From Microvenator marinus (lineage in GTDB: Bacteria > Myxococcota_A > Bradymonadia > Bradymonadales > Bradymonadaceae): a DNA stretch of 64,000 nt. The DNA lies in the NCBI RefSeq assembly GCF_007993755.1, contig NZ_CP042467.1, forward strand, positions 5,108,001 to 5,172,000. The letters are read 5' to 3'. Under the pieces are notes generated by a model that was not told the origin of the DNA, did not search any database, and saw nothing but the letters and a program-made list of their open reading frames with translations. Shown here one piece after another: positions 54,282 to 63,928 of the stretch. The position numbers and the translations under genes were made by a program. Positions within the stretch are counted from its first letter, which is position 1; each line of letters begins with the position of its first letter.

Positions 54282-57200
54282 TCAGCCTTCTTCGCTCCAG
54301 GCGCGCAGCAGGGACTCTTCGAGCTCAAGAAATTTGAGAAGATCCGCACTGGCGGCGGTTTTGGTAGCGTTCAGCTTCCAAATGGCTTCGTCGAGTTCGG
54401 CGAGATAACCGCGGACTAGCTCTCGAACAGGCGCAGTCGAGGACTTGAGCCACTCTACGCGCGCGTTTTCAAGCTCGGCGTTAATGCGGCGCATGGTGCG
54501 CTCGTCTAGGCTCTTGAGGGCCTTGTAGGCGCTTGGGCGATCTTTCCCAAGTGCACCTGAAACTCCCTGCACATGCCAGTGAATTGAGCCGTCTGAATCG
54601 GTACGGAAGAGACCGATCGCAAAGCCCAAACCGAAGTTAAGACGGTCTTCACGCTCAGAATCCTTGCGCTCTGCAGCCTTCGCCTCATTGGGGTCGAGGT
54701 TCGGCAAGGAATCTTCCCAACGTGAGTCCACATGCAGTGGGTAGCCTCGTTCGACTCCGGCTTTCGACATCACACGGTCGTAGGCGGCCTTGAGGTCAGT
54801 ATTCACACGCTTGTAGAAGTAGAGCGGGATTCCGAGGTTCGCCTGGTAGAAGACCATGGCCTTCTCGTCGAACCAATGAGGGATGGCCTGAGCCTGAGGA
54901 AGCACCTCATTGACCAGGGGGCCGAGGCGTTCTCTGTAGGCATCATGAATCCCAAAGAGCGCCACCTTTGAGTTGATGACGCGAGTGTCGTTCATGTCCG
55001 CAAAATTGGCTAGCGGCCCTGATTTTGAGTCCGCAAAGCGCATCTTGCTCTTGATGTATTCTTCTAACTGCTCCCGCGTCGGCTCCTGACTTGAACCATC
55101 TGCCTGGTATTGGCGCAAGAAGTGATACTGTGCCTCGTAGAAGAGGCCGTCATCTAGCCTCAAGCCACGCTGTGAGAGGTCTGTGCCTCCTTCTCGTGTG
55201 CCCACGATATCGGCGGCTAGACGTTTCTTTCCGAGCGCGAGCAACTCGCTGCTGATCTTATCCGTAATCTCTCTCGAGGTTCGAGGAACACGCCGTCCAC
55301 TCTTATCGATCTCGGGATTGAAGGACTCAGTGATGATCGGGAAGATATCGTCGCTTCTAAAGTAGTTGAACTCGCGGCCTTCCCGCACAAAACGGTCTTC
55401 AAAGAAGAAGTTCCACAGGCGTTCGCCGCCGACTTCCTCCAAGACCTCCACGTCCAAAGTATATGCGTTTGAGAGGCCGTCTCCGTGCGCAAATCTTCCG
55501 CTCTGGCGGGACTCTTCAGCCTCTTTCTCAAGGCTCTCAATAGCATCAACTGCTTGAGTCGCGACTTCACGGAACGACTCCAATCGTTTCTCGAAGTGGT
55601 CTAGAGCGGCTCTCAAGAATTCCAGTCTGAACTCATTGGAGAGCACGGCACGATTCCCCTCTACCAGATCCCCGTTGAAATACTCGACGAAACCATTTCG
55701 GGTGTAATGAAAGTCGGCGTTCGAACCCTTGATTCGCTCCATCATGGTGAGCTTCGCGGTTTCGTTGAGCCTCTCCCTCCAATCCTTAATCTTGGAGCCC
55801 ACTTCCGACGAGTCCAGATCGACCTCTTTTCGCTGCGCGTCATACGTTGACTGAATCTCGTCGATCTGAGCGCGGAGCCGGTCCTTCATCTTGATCAAGA
55901 AGTAGCGCTGAGCAAACGGATTCGTTCGGTGCTTCAGGAAAAAGTCCTGGAGAGTTTGACCAGAAATCAGCTGCTGACGTGCGCTATCCCAAACAGGGCG
56001 CATCCGTGCTCTCGAGTCATCACGGTTTTGCCGAAGGTCAGCGAGTTCCGTATCCACCTTGATATTATTCTCGGTGATATCGGTGGCTGTCAGTGTAGGA
56101 AGTGAGAGTTTGGAGATTACGTCGGAAACAAAACCGTCGACGACGTGGCCAAACTCCTCATCGAGCGAACTCTTAGTAGGCGTGAGCAGGGTCGAAATAG
56201 CCTTGTAGGGACCATTCTCGATCTCGTCCTTGTCTTCCTGCGTCGCCATATAATCGATGAACTGACAGAACTTTCTGTCGATCTCATCATTCTGCGCCTC
56301 ACGCGAGAGCCTGCGAAATTTGGGGTCTTCAAAATGAATCGCAAACTCGGCAGGCACGCCCGCGTCAAAGAGCAAGTACTCTCGCATCGCGCGCGCCGCA
56401 AAGCGCATGGCGCAATATTCCAGAATGTCTTTGTCCGGCAAAATCATCACCGAACACCCGTTACTTCCGTAGTAGACGGTATAGCCCGAAATCAGCGCCT
56501 TCTGGTGCTTTTCGTAATTATCATAGTCGCCAGCCTGAGCGCCGATCAGGGGTGAGTAGAGCAGGAGATACGCAGCGTCGGCGATGGCGTTCTTGTACTC
56601 GTCCACCTGAAATTTCGTGGGTTTATCCGCGATATACACAAAGTCGAACGGCTTATCGTCCACTTTGGGTTCGTGGGCGCGCTCGGGATTGTAATGATAG
56701 GTTTCCTCGTTTGCAGACCCCTCAGCCCCCAATTTCATCAGGTGTTCGAGTTCCTTGAGGGCCGCATAACCATTGGCGTTGATGTCAGAGTGCAAGGCGC
56801 CCGGAACGTCGTTCAAGAAGAGGCTCGGCATGATCAGAGTGCCGTAAATCTTCGGAATCCAACTCTGAGCCTCAATGAGCTCGCGAAGCAAGTACGCGAT
56901 GGAGAGGAAAGAGCCAGAGCCCGTTCCACCTGCAACCGAGCCGTAGATAAACACGTTGAAATGAGGCGGGTTGGACTTTCGATAAGGGTTGTCGTGATGC
57001 CGAGCCACGTTCATCGCCGAGTTCAAGCGCTGCACGATTTTTCCGCGGTCTTGCTCAAGCTGGTAGTGAAGGCTTAGACGGCTCTCGATTCGAATTTGAC
57101 CGGCTCCAGCGCCGCGAGTCCCGCGGAACTCGTACCAGTCATGGATCCAAGACGTGGTGAACGGGTCTTCGTCCACATGGGCTCGGCCCCGCTTCAAATT

Positions 57201-57455
57201 GACGTACGTGCGTTTGTCGAAGTCCGAGATGAGGATGCGGTTGTCCCGAGGCACATTCTCTTGTTTGATCAAGTCATGCGTATTGGTGTCGATCGCAAAA
57301 AAATGAACCAACTCCTGCATCGACTTCCAATTCCATCGGCTCTTTAGTTTGGCGGCGATGCGATTGACGATATCGGAGCCCGAACCACCGAGTCCGATGA
57401 AGAAGGTAGGGGAAATATGGCTGAAGGAGACGAGCTTGTCTGAATAGTCTTTCAT
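54282..57455 (-). CDS. Tubulin/FtsZ-superfamily protein (Tubulin_2 type)
   Basis: The 1057-residue protein opens with a tubulin-like GTPase domain. FFIGLGGSGSD (19-28) corresponds to the first FtsZ glycine loop and FFAIDTNTHDL (52-62) to the IAVNTD strand. VAGGTGSGSF (174-183) is the tubulin signature GGGTG[ST]G, and INANGYAALKELEH (225-238) matches the H7 helix Asn. The other 700 residues are helical, with coiled coils, and have no membrane segment. This matches the large FtsZ-like family that Makarova and Koonin (2010) proposed for membrane remodelling. It is distinct from FtsZ in length and lacks the C-terminal FtsA-binding peptide. GTP binding is expected; filament formation is inferred. 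Confidence 0.85.
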   Translation of the reverse strand: MKDYSDKLVSFSHISPTFFIGLGGSGSDIVNRIAAKLKSRWNWKSMQELVHFFAIDTNTHDLIKQENVPRDNRILISDFDKRTYVNLKRGRAHVDEDPFTTSWIHDWYEFRGTRGAGAGQIRIESRLSLHYQLEQDRGKIVQRLNSAMNVARHHDNPYRKSNPPHFNVFIYGSVAGGTGSGSFLSIAYLLRELIEAQSWIPKIYGTLIMPSLFLNDVPGALHSDINANGYAALKELEHLMKLGAEGSANEETYHYNPERAHEPKVDDKPFDFVYIADKPTKFQVDEYKNAIADAAYLLLYSPLIGAQAGDYDNYEKHQKALISGYTVYYGSNGCSVMILPDKDILEYCAMRFAARAMREYLLFDAGVPAEFAIHFEDPKFRRLSREAQNDEIDRKFCQFIDYMATQEDKDEIENGPYKAISTLLTPTKSSLDEEFGHVVDGFVSDVISKLSLPTLTATDITENNIKVDTELADLRQNRDDSRARMRPVWDSARQQLISGQTLQDFFLKHRTNPFAQRYFLIKMKDRLRAQIDEIQSTYDAQRKEVDLDSSEVGSKIKDWRERLNETAKLTMMERIKGSNADFHYTRNGFVEYFNGDLVEGNRAVLSNEFRLEFLRAALDHFEKRLESFREVATQAVDAIESLEKEAEESRQSGRFAHGDGLSNAYTLDVEVLEEVGGERLWNFFFEDRFVREGREFNYFRSDDIFPIITESFNPEIDKSGRRVPRTSREITDKISSELLALGKKRLAADIVGTREGGTDLSQRGLRLDDGLFYEAQYHFLRQYQADGSSQEPTREQLEEYIKSKMRFADSKSGPLANFADMNDTRVINSKVALFGIHDAYRERLGPLVNEVLPQAQAIPHWFDEKAMVFYQANLGIPLYFYKRVNTDLKAAYDRVMSKAGVERGYPLHVDSRWEDSLPNLDPNEAKAAERKDSEREDRLNFGLGFAIGLFRTDSDGSIHWHVQGVSGALGKDRPSAYKALKSLDERTMRRINAELENARVEWLKSSTAPVRELVRGYLAELDEAIWKLNATKTAASADLLKFLELEESLLRAWSEEG

Positions 57456-57496
57456 TAAACACTCTTGTTCATTTTAACTCGCCCCACACGAGGGCG

Positions 57497-57700
57497 TCAC
57501 TCGGGTTGCGACTCGGACGGTTGTGCTGCGGACTCTTGAGGGATAGCACCGGGAGGAGGACTATCAAAGTCGGGTCGAGTGCAAGATGGGCAATCCCCCG
57601 TGCTCTCGATCTCTTTCTCAACCGGTGGGGGCTCTTCCACCTTTTGTGTACCCCCGCAGCCTATTGCCAAAGCTACGAGAACTAGCATCAAGCCCCTCAT
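57497..57700 (-). CDS. Tiny Pro-rich lipoprotein
   Basis: The 67-residue product has a lipoprotein signal (lipobox AIGC) and a mature part rich in Pro, Glu and Ser with a CPSC pair. It overlaps the stop of the upstream Ig-like gene by 4 bases and precedes the tubulin-like gene by 41 bases, so it looks like an operon member. No function can be given. Confidence 0.6.
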   Translation of the reverse strand: MRGLMLVLVALAIGCGGTQKVEEPPPVEKEIESTGDCPSCTRPDFDSPPPGAIPQESAAQPSESQPE

Positions 57701-59367
57701 TCAACCACCTCGGCACAAGGCGCGCTCGAGGTGTTATCGATGGCCATATACACATTGTGGCAATAGTCGGCCGAGAAGCCTTCGGGGAAGGCGTAGCGAA
57801 CCTGGAGGAGGTACGCGGGGTCAAACAACCATTGTCCTTGGTTATTGTTCGACGAAGTTTTCAACCACGCAAACGGAGGCTTTCCATAGGTTGTTTCGTC
57901 GTTGCTAAAGAGTCGGTTCGGCCACACGATAAGCGACTCATCGGGGTATTTTGAGGTGCGGCCTTCGATTGGAGAGTAAACCGTGAGCTTCTCCCAGAGA
58001 AGCTGCTCACCGACCAGATTTCGAGTAGCCCAGAGGCTCGCAAGTGGAACAAGGCCGTACTCCATTTCCCGAATACCAGTTTCGGTGTTCTCGACCGACT
58101 CGTTGTAGATCTGAGCCGTACCCGGACGCATCATGACTCCATCTGTTGGTCCTTCTGAGAACCCACGAGAATCATGACGGCAAACCGTTGGAACGGTGGG
58201 GCCTTCGTTCACCCAATGGCAGGCTTCGTGTGAACCACTGGTGATGAAGAGAGGGTATCGGCCTTCCACGTAATCAGCTTCCTGAATCGTCTCAAAATAC
58301 GAAGAGTTGCCGGTTCCTGTGACTTGGCTTGCCGAAGGTTTGAAGGCGATGACCGTGTCATTGCCCTCGTCGACTTTGAGGCCTTCCACCATTTGAAGCG
58401 TCTCGGTGGCCTTATCTACGACGAATACCGCGCCCGTGAAGTCATGCTCTTGATTCACTTCGGTATTCTTGATCCTTCGGACAGGGTAGTAGAGGGCATA
58501 AGTGATGAAATAATGGGTCTGTGACTCAACGACCGAGTAGTAGACGTTGGCCGGGGGGCTCACTGTAGTCAAAAGGCCGTTGGCCTTGTTATTCCGCGCC
58601 TCGAAATCATCGTCGAAGTTGACCAACATTGGGGTGTCGATATTACGAGCGCCAGGCTCAAACGACTCCATGCTCTGGAAAACCACCGGCGCGAACGTAT
58701 TTGCAAGCTCAGTGTGCTTTTCGGGGATTCCAAGGATAGTCGTGAAATTCGCGTCCGGAGAAGGGTCGATCCTCAAACTATTATCGGCGAGGTCACGAAG
58801 CAGTGCGGTCGGCACCACGCGATATCCCGTTGCGGGGTAGAGCGGGGCATCCGGCGTAAGCGTTGCGATATTCGTCTCGGGGTCAAACGTAACCTGAGCG
58901 TTGATATCGTCACCCGCAGGGTCCTTGAGCAAAAGAGACATGAAGTTCACAGTTGCCGGATTCATATCTTCCGAGAACTCCACTGTGATGCTCACATCCA
59001 ATGCCACATCTGCGGTTCCATCTGCAGGAGTAATCGCGACGACCGTGGGGTTCACGTTGTCGAGCGGCGCCATATCCTCTTCTGCGGGCATATCCGGCTC
59101 GCTGAAGTCCGGCTCAGGCGTCATGTCTTCAGGGCCCATGTCGAATCGGGGCAGCGGCTGACACGAGCCACCAAGACATTGAAATCCTGGACGGCAATCG
59201 GGGTCGCCGGTGCACATCACCGCGCTCGGCGTGACGCAGGAGCCTTCCTCACAAGCTTGACCTTCTCCGCAATCTGCGCTGGTACCGCATGTCGAGCTCT
59301 CTGAGCCGCAGCCAGACAAACCGCTCATTGCTCCCAAGAGTAAACCGACAAAAATCCAAATTCGCAT
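57697..59367 (-). CDS. Secreted lipoprotein with Ig-like domain, Vps62/NPP1-like C-terminal half
   Basis: A lipoprotein signal peptide (lipobox LSGC) is followed by small Cys-rich repeats (about 25-75). A bacterial Ig-like (Big_5) domain comes next (about 100-215, with NVNPTVVAITPADG and VEFSEDMNP). The last 330 residues have spaced motifs such as YALYYPVR, NQEHDFTGAVFVVD and ITSGSHEACHW. These recall the Vps62/NPP1-type fold (HxDWE and SxSHxH motifs), but this resemblance is weak. ATG 59367 was chosen because GGAGG lies just upstream. It heads the tubulin-like operon on this strand. Confidence 0.65.
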   Translation of the reverse strand: MRIWIFVGLLLGAMSGLSGCGSESSTCGTSADCGEGQACEEGSCVTPSAVMCTGDPDCRPGFQCLGGSCQPLPRFDMGPEDMTPEPDFSEPDMPAEEDMAPLDNVNPTVVAITPADGTADVALDVSITVEFSEDMNPATVNFMSLLLKDPAGDDINAQVTFDPETNIATLTPDAPLYPATGYRVVPTALLRDLADNSLRIDPSPDANFTTILGIPEKHTELANTFAPVVFQSMESFEPGARNIDTPMLVNFDDDFEARNNKANGLLTTVSPPANVYYSVVESQTHYFITYALYYPVRRIKNTEVNQEHDFTGAVFVVDKATETLQMVEGLKVDEGNDTVIAFKPSASQVTGTGNSSYFETIQEADYVEGRYPLFITSGSHEACHWVNEGPTVPTVCRHDSRGFSEGPTDGVMMRPGTAQIYNESVENTETGIREMEYGLVPLASLWATRNLVGEQLLWEKLTVYSPIEGRTSKYPDESLIVWPNRLFSNDETTYGKPPFAWLKTSSNNNQGQWLFDPAYLLQVRYAFPEGFSADYCHNVYMAIDNTSSAPCAEVVE

Positions 59368-59497
59368 CACTACCTCCAAACCGCGCCAAAAAGTTTTCGC
59401 CGAACCCTACCAGACACTCTACTCGCGTGAAAGGCACGCTTGCACTCTAAGCCTATTTATTGATAGACATCGCGGCCCGCACACGCGGCAGGAGCCG

Positions 59498-60760
59498 ATG
59501 TCTACGTACGAAACCTTCATAGCCATGAGGCACCTCAAGAACCGAAGACTGAGCTTCTTGAGTACGATCACCATCATCGCCATCCTGGGTGTTTTCTTAG
59601 GCGTGATGGCCCTAACGAGCGTGGTTGCCGTCACGGGCGGATTCCAAGAGGCGTTCCGAGACCGAGTCCTCGGCGTCAATAGCCATATCTTGGTGATCAA
59701 ATTCGGGATCGACTTCAGAGACTACAAGGATATCCAAAAATCCCTCGAAGCTGTCCCAGGTGTGAAAGCTACAAGCCCCTTCATCTTTCACCAAATGATC
59801 GCAACGAAAGGTGAGAAGACGACCGGTATTCTTATCAAAGGCGTGGACCCCGAGACCGCGCGAAATGTAAGCGATCTGCCAAAATACACGCCGGATCCGG
59901 ACTCCGTTCTTCAGCTGAAATTCGACCGCTTCCCCGAAGACGGTGTCAAAGCCATTCCGCAAATTTTGATCGGGCACACGCTCGCTGAAAAACTGGACGC
60001 CAAGGTAGGCGACGAAATCCAAGTGACGAGTCCCCTCGAGAGCCTAGATCCAGACCGATGGAGCTCTACGGAACACAAGCCATCAAGCCGAGTTTTCAAG
60101 GTCGCGGGCGTCTACCGTAGCGGCTTTCATGAGTTCGATTCGAGGCTCGTGATGACGGACTACAGGGCGCTCCAAGACTTCTTCAATCAGGGCGACGTCG
60201 TTACGGGGGTCGATATCCGCGTAGACGATGTCTTTGATGTAGCGAGCGTAGGAACGCTCGTAAAAGAAGTGTTGCCGCCTGGTCGATTTAGGGTTTTGGA
60301 CTGGAGAGAGCTCAACCACAACCTCTTCACTAGTCTCGGCCTACAGCGCCTCGTGCTCGCCGTGCTATTCTGCTTCATCGTCCTCGTGGCGAGCTTCAAT
60401 ATCGTCTGTACGCTCATCATGATCGTGCTCGATAAGCAGAAAGATGTAGCGATTCTGAAGTCGATGGGCGCAACGCGCGCCGGAATTCTCAAGATTTTTG
60501 TGCTCGAGGGATTGGTGATTGGCGCCGTCGGCACCATCAACGGGCTAGTAGGTGGATTCATTGTCTGCCACATCATCAAACGCACAGACTTTGGGCTCGA
60601 TCCGTCCATCTACATGATCGACCACCTCCCAGTGCGCATCGATCTCATGGAGTTCCTCGCCGTGGGCGGCGTGGCGATGCTCATCTGTTTGCTCGCTACC
60701 CTTGGACCTTCGTGGTGGGCTAGCCGCCTAAACCCCGTTGAGGGATTGCGCTACGACTGA
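59498..60760 (+). CDS. LolC/LolE-type ABC transporter permease
   Basis: The 420-residue protein has one N-terminal membrane helix (about 24-46), a periplasmic domain (about 47-280) of the MacB/LolC kind, and three more helices. The FtsX-like core includes KQKDVAILKSMGATRAGILKIFVLEGLVIG. It would take lipoproteins from the inner membrane for delivery to LolA. No LolD ATPase or LolA gene is adjacent, so it depends on a distant partner. AGGAG precedes the ATG. Its last 33 bases overlap the 3' end of the kinase-NTPase-TPR gene on the other strand. Confidence 0.88.
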   Translation: MSTYETFIAMRHLKNRRLSFLSTITIIAILGVFLGVMALTSVVAVTGGFQEAFRDRVLGVNSHILVIKFGIDFRDYKDIQKSLEAVPGVKATSPFIFHQMIATKGEKTTGILIKGVDPETARNVSDLPKYTPDPDSVLQLKFDRFPEDGVKAIPQILIGHTLAEKLDAKVGDEIQVTSPLESLDPDRWSSTEHKPSSRVFKVAGVYRSGFHEFDSRLVMTDYRALQDFFNQGDVVTGVDIRVDDVFDVASVGTLVKEVLPPGRFRVLDWRELNHNLFTSLGLQRLVLAVLFCFIVLVASFNIVCTLIMIVLDKQKDVAILKSMGATRAGILKIFVLEGLVIGAVGTINGLVGGFIVCHIIKRTDFGLDPSIYMIDHLPVRIDLMEFLAVGGVAMLICLLATLGPSWWASRLNPVEGLRYD

Positions 60761-63700
60761 TTGGCCGGGCCCACGCGACGAGAGAGTTTGCGCTTTGTGG
60801 AACTCGGCTTCGTCGTGCCTTCCTAAAGCTTCCAACGCCTTCGCCAAGTTCTGATGGCAACGCAAAATATCCTTAGGTACCTCGCGCTCTTTTGCGCGAA
60901 TCAGGCTAGTCTGAAGGTGATTCAAGCTGTCCTGAGTGTCCACGCCGAGCATGCACGACGCGGTCGCCTGCAGATCAAGAGCCCGCTGTGTACTGTAGAA
61001 GTCTCGATGGATCTCACTCAGTTGAAGCAGATATCCCGTCGCATTGATGGTCTCGCGATACCGACCTCCCAAAAGCTCTGAAATGGCGAGCTCCCGCAGG
61101 GTCTCGATTTCAAGGGCAACAAGGCCATGAGACTGAGCGAGAACAATCGCGTGATTCAGGATATTTGAGGCATCAGCGTGCTTGCCCTCGTAATTGTTGA
61201 TGACCGCACGTGCCCACAACGCGCGAATGCGCACGGTGGCCAAAGGCGAAGATTCAGCCATGCGCTCGAGGTCCGAAACCAGGCTCCGAGCTCGGGTTAG
61301 CATCCCGCGACTCGAAAAGATTCGTGTCGCTCGGTTGAGGAGGAGCGCCCGCATCTGAAGGTCCATCCGGTACGTTCCGTACCGCTCGTAGAGGTGAAGT
61401 GCTCCATCAAGCAGCGCCTGACTCGCCACGGAATCTCCGTATCTATGATGCCATCTCGCTGAGGCCAACATCCCGAACGCCAGGAGGTCGGGGTCGTGCA
61501 GTGACCGTGCACTCTCAAGCGCGCGTTTGAAATGGCGGTGGGCTTCATCCAAATCATCTTCCTGCATGGCCATTTGACCCAGAAGAAGTTGACCCCGCAC
61601 CGCGGCTACGTCGCTTCGCACCATCTCGCTCAACGCCTGGACAGGCTCAAGAGACGTGCGGCAGAGGTCGATTCGCGCCATCTGGAGTGCAAGTTCCGCA
61701 CGATTTAGAAGAAACCCGATACGTGCCTGTGGTGTGCCGACTCGCGTCGCACCTACGAGCGAAGCTGCGTGTTGGTAAAACTCAAGCGCACTTTCGTACC
61801 AGCCACCGTTCTCAAGCCATTTCGAGTAATTCTGCCCTTCGCGAAGCATCCGCCGCCTGTCGCCAGCCAGCGCAAAACAACGGATCAGAGTGGCATGATG
61901 TCTTAGCGATTGTGTGCGATAGGCTCGTTGTCTCAAAATCCGTGCAAAAGCTGATGCGCGCTGCTCGATCTCCATGAAGCTTAGCCGAGAATAAAGCCAT
62001 TCTTGAGTGGCTCTGCTCCCGATCAGAAAAATCCCCGTTTGAGGCGCGCGGACAAGTCCACGATTCACTAACTCCGTCGAAGCCTTCATCACCCGATCGC
62101 TCGGAAGTCCCGTCAACAGCGTAAGATCAGAAGGTGTTAGGGTTACGGCGGCAATGGCGAGCATCGCCAGAACTTGAGACTCGTCTGGCGTGAAATCCAC
62201 GTGATCGCTCAGGTCTGCTTCAGCTTCGCCTGAAACCCGCAGGGCCTCGAGGTTCTCAGGATGCCCAAGATTAAACGCGGCACGCATCGCCCCGGCATTC
62301 TGTGTGAACATCACCAGCATCAACGACCGCGTGCCGATATCTTCAACCAGATGTCTAAGGGCGTTCAACGAAACCGAGTCCACCTCTTCCAGTCTATCGA
62401 TCACCACAACCAGCGGGCCGGTTTCCGTGGCATCCGAAACCACGCGCTCTACGATCTCGAGCAAATGAGCCGACTTTTCTACAGGGCTGCTCTGGCTGAT
62501 TCGTCCGATCACACGAACCGAAAGATACGTCTCGATCGCCTCTTCACTAATGCCCATGTCGCGCAAGGCGAGCTCTACATTGCGCTCACCTTCCACGCCG
62601 AGCAGGGTCGCCACCATGTCGCCCATCAGCCCGAACGGAACAAACCGGTCGTCCTGTGAAATCTGAGCAGAGAACGAGAGCGTATTTCCACGCCACGCCA
62701 CACCCTCTTGAAGGATATCGGCCAAGAACTCTCGGCCTCGGCCAAAATCACCGTCCACCAAAACCGCTTTACCACGGCCTCCGCGAACGCTGAGGAAAAT
62801 CTCCTCGAGAGCGCCAGGTAGTGCCGGTCGGCTCGGGCCACCCATGGCCTCCATAATCTTATGTGACGGGATCTCCGCGTTCGTTCGGTCGGCAGCCTCG
62901 GAATCTGGATTCAGTGCCTTGATCTCGCTCAGGCTGATCTCTGGAATCCCGAATTCCATCGTCGATTCGCTCGGCTCAATCTTTTGCTCGTGCCGCTTTA
63001 ACTCTCGGATATAAAGAGAGAGCGCCCGCGCATCCGCCCTCAAATTATTGCCGAAGATAAACGCCGCCATGTCCTCATAGGCTTGGTTCGCCGTCTCCAC
63101 TCGCCCGGCAGGGTCCGGCGTCAAGAGCATTTCCAGCAGCTGCGCAATCGGTCTTGGAACGTCCACAACGGATTGAATCGATGGCACATCCGCCTCTTCA
63201 GCTTTACGCCTTGCGCTCTCGAGGTTCGCGGCATCGTACGGATGATGCCCGGCGAGCATCTCCCAGAGCAAAAGACCAAGCGAGTAGAGGTCCGCACGCT
63301 GAGAGCGCGGCGCGCCCTTCAAAACCTCGGGCGCCGCATATTTTATGCGCATCAGCCCGTCGTCGTCGTCCAAGACAGGGATGAACTCAAACGCCCGCGC
63401 CAACCCAAAATCCGTAACTTTGACTTCGCCTTCAAAAGACAACATCACGTTTCTGGGAGAGAGGTCCCCGTGGACCAGATTTAGGCTGTTGAAATTGTAG
63501 TCTTTTCGGCGATGAGCGTAGTCTAGACCCTTGGCAATCTCACTCGCGATATACATGGCTATTTCATAGGGCAGGGGCCTCACCACGCGACTCAACTCGA
63601 GCGTTCGCCGCAGATCAAAACCTCCCACGAACTCTTGCGCTACGTAGTACTGGCCGCTCGCCTCTTCGAGCCCAAGGTCAAAAACCTGAGCAACATTGGC

Positions 63701-63928
63701 GTGAGACAAAGTCACCGTGCGTTTGGCCTCTTCGATCACCGCCTCAACAAACGAGGGGTTCTGGGTCAGCGCTTGATTGAGCACTTTGACCACAAAAATC
63801 TTTTCGAAACCCTCAACCCCGTGGCTCTTACCCTTGTACACATCGCCCATACGGCCATGCGCCAGGCGCGCCACAAGCTCGTACTTTCCAAACGACATCG
63901 GTTGCGCAAGCCGCTCTGTTCTACCCAT
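60728..63928 (-). CDS. Large kinase - NTPase - TPR regulator
   Basis: Domain order: a Ser/Thr kinase (about 12-300), an AAA_16/NACHT-like NTPase module (about 375-620) and a helical TPR region (about 640-1040). The kinase has Lys48, HGDLSPRN in place of HRDLKPEN (153-160) and DFG (173-175). The glycine loop AHGRMGDVYKG is intact in its last glycines. In the NTPase the P-loop is degenerate (VDGDFGRGREF lacks the usual GK[ST]), though a Walker B-like VVVIDRLEEVD is kept. ATG 63928 was chosen over 63985 and 63898 because GAGG lies 6 bases upstream. This family of kinase-ATPase-TPR regulators is common in Myxococcota. Confidence 0.8.
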   Translation of the reverse strand: MGRTERLAQPMSFGKYELVARLAHGRMGDVYKGKSHGVEGFEKIFVVKVLNQALTQNPSFVEAVIEEAKRTVTLSHANVAQVFDLGLEEASGQYYVAQEFVGGFDLRRTLELSRVVRPLPYEIAMYIASEIAKGLDYAHRRKDYNFNSLNLVHGDLSPRNVMLSFEGEVKVTDFGLARAFEFIPVLDDDDGLMRIKYAAPEVLKGAPRSQRADLYSLGLLLWEMLAGHHPYDAANLESARRKAEEADVPSIQSVVDVPRPIAQLLEMLLTPDPAGRVETANQAYEDMAAFIFGNNLRADARALSLYIRELKRHEQKIEPSESTMEFGIPEISLSEIKALNPDSEAADRTNAEIPSHKIMEAMGGPSRPALPGALEEIFLSVRGGRGKAVLVDGDFGRGREFLADILQEGVAWRGNTLSFSAQISQDDRFVPFGLMGDMVATLLGVEGERNVELALRDMGISEEAIETYLSVRVIGRISQSSPVEKSAHLLEIVERVVSDATETGPLVVVIDRLEEVDSVSLNALRHLVEDIGTRSLMLVMFTQNAGAMRAAFNLGHPENLEALRVSGEAEADLSDHVDFTPDESQVLAMLAIAAVTLTPSDLTLLTGLPSDRVMKASTELVNRGLVRAPQTGIFLIGSRATQEWLYSRLSFMEIEQRASAFARILRQRAYRTQSLRHHATLIRCFALAGDRRRMLREGQNYSKWLENGGWYESALEFYQHAASLVGATRVGTPQARIGFLLNRAELALQMARIDLCRTSLEPVQALSEMVRSDVAAVRGQLLLGQMAMQEDDLDEAHRHFKRALESARSLHDPDLLAFGMLASARWHHRYGDSVASQALLDGALHLYERYGTYRMDLQMRALLLNRATRIFSSRGMLTRARSLVSDLERMAESSPLATVRIRALWARAVINNYEGKHADASNILNHAIVLAQSHGLVALEIETLRELAISELLGGRYRETINATGYLLQLSEIHRDFYSTQRALDLQATASCMLGVDTQDSLNHLQTSLIRAKEREVPKDILRCHQNLAKALEALGRHDEAEFHKAQTLSSRGPGQSVVAQSLNGV

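Noticed and set aside
59440..59466. Possible promoter for the LolC-like gene
   Set aside because: TTGCAC is followed at only 15 bases by a poor -10 (TGATAG), so support is too low.
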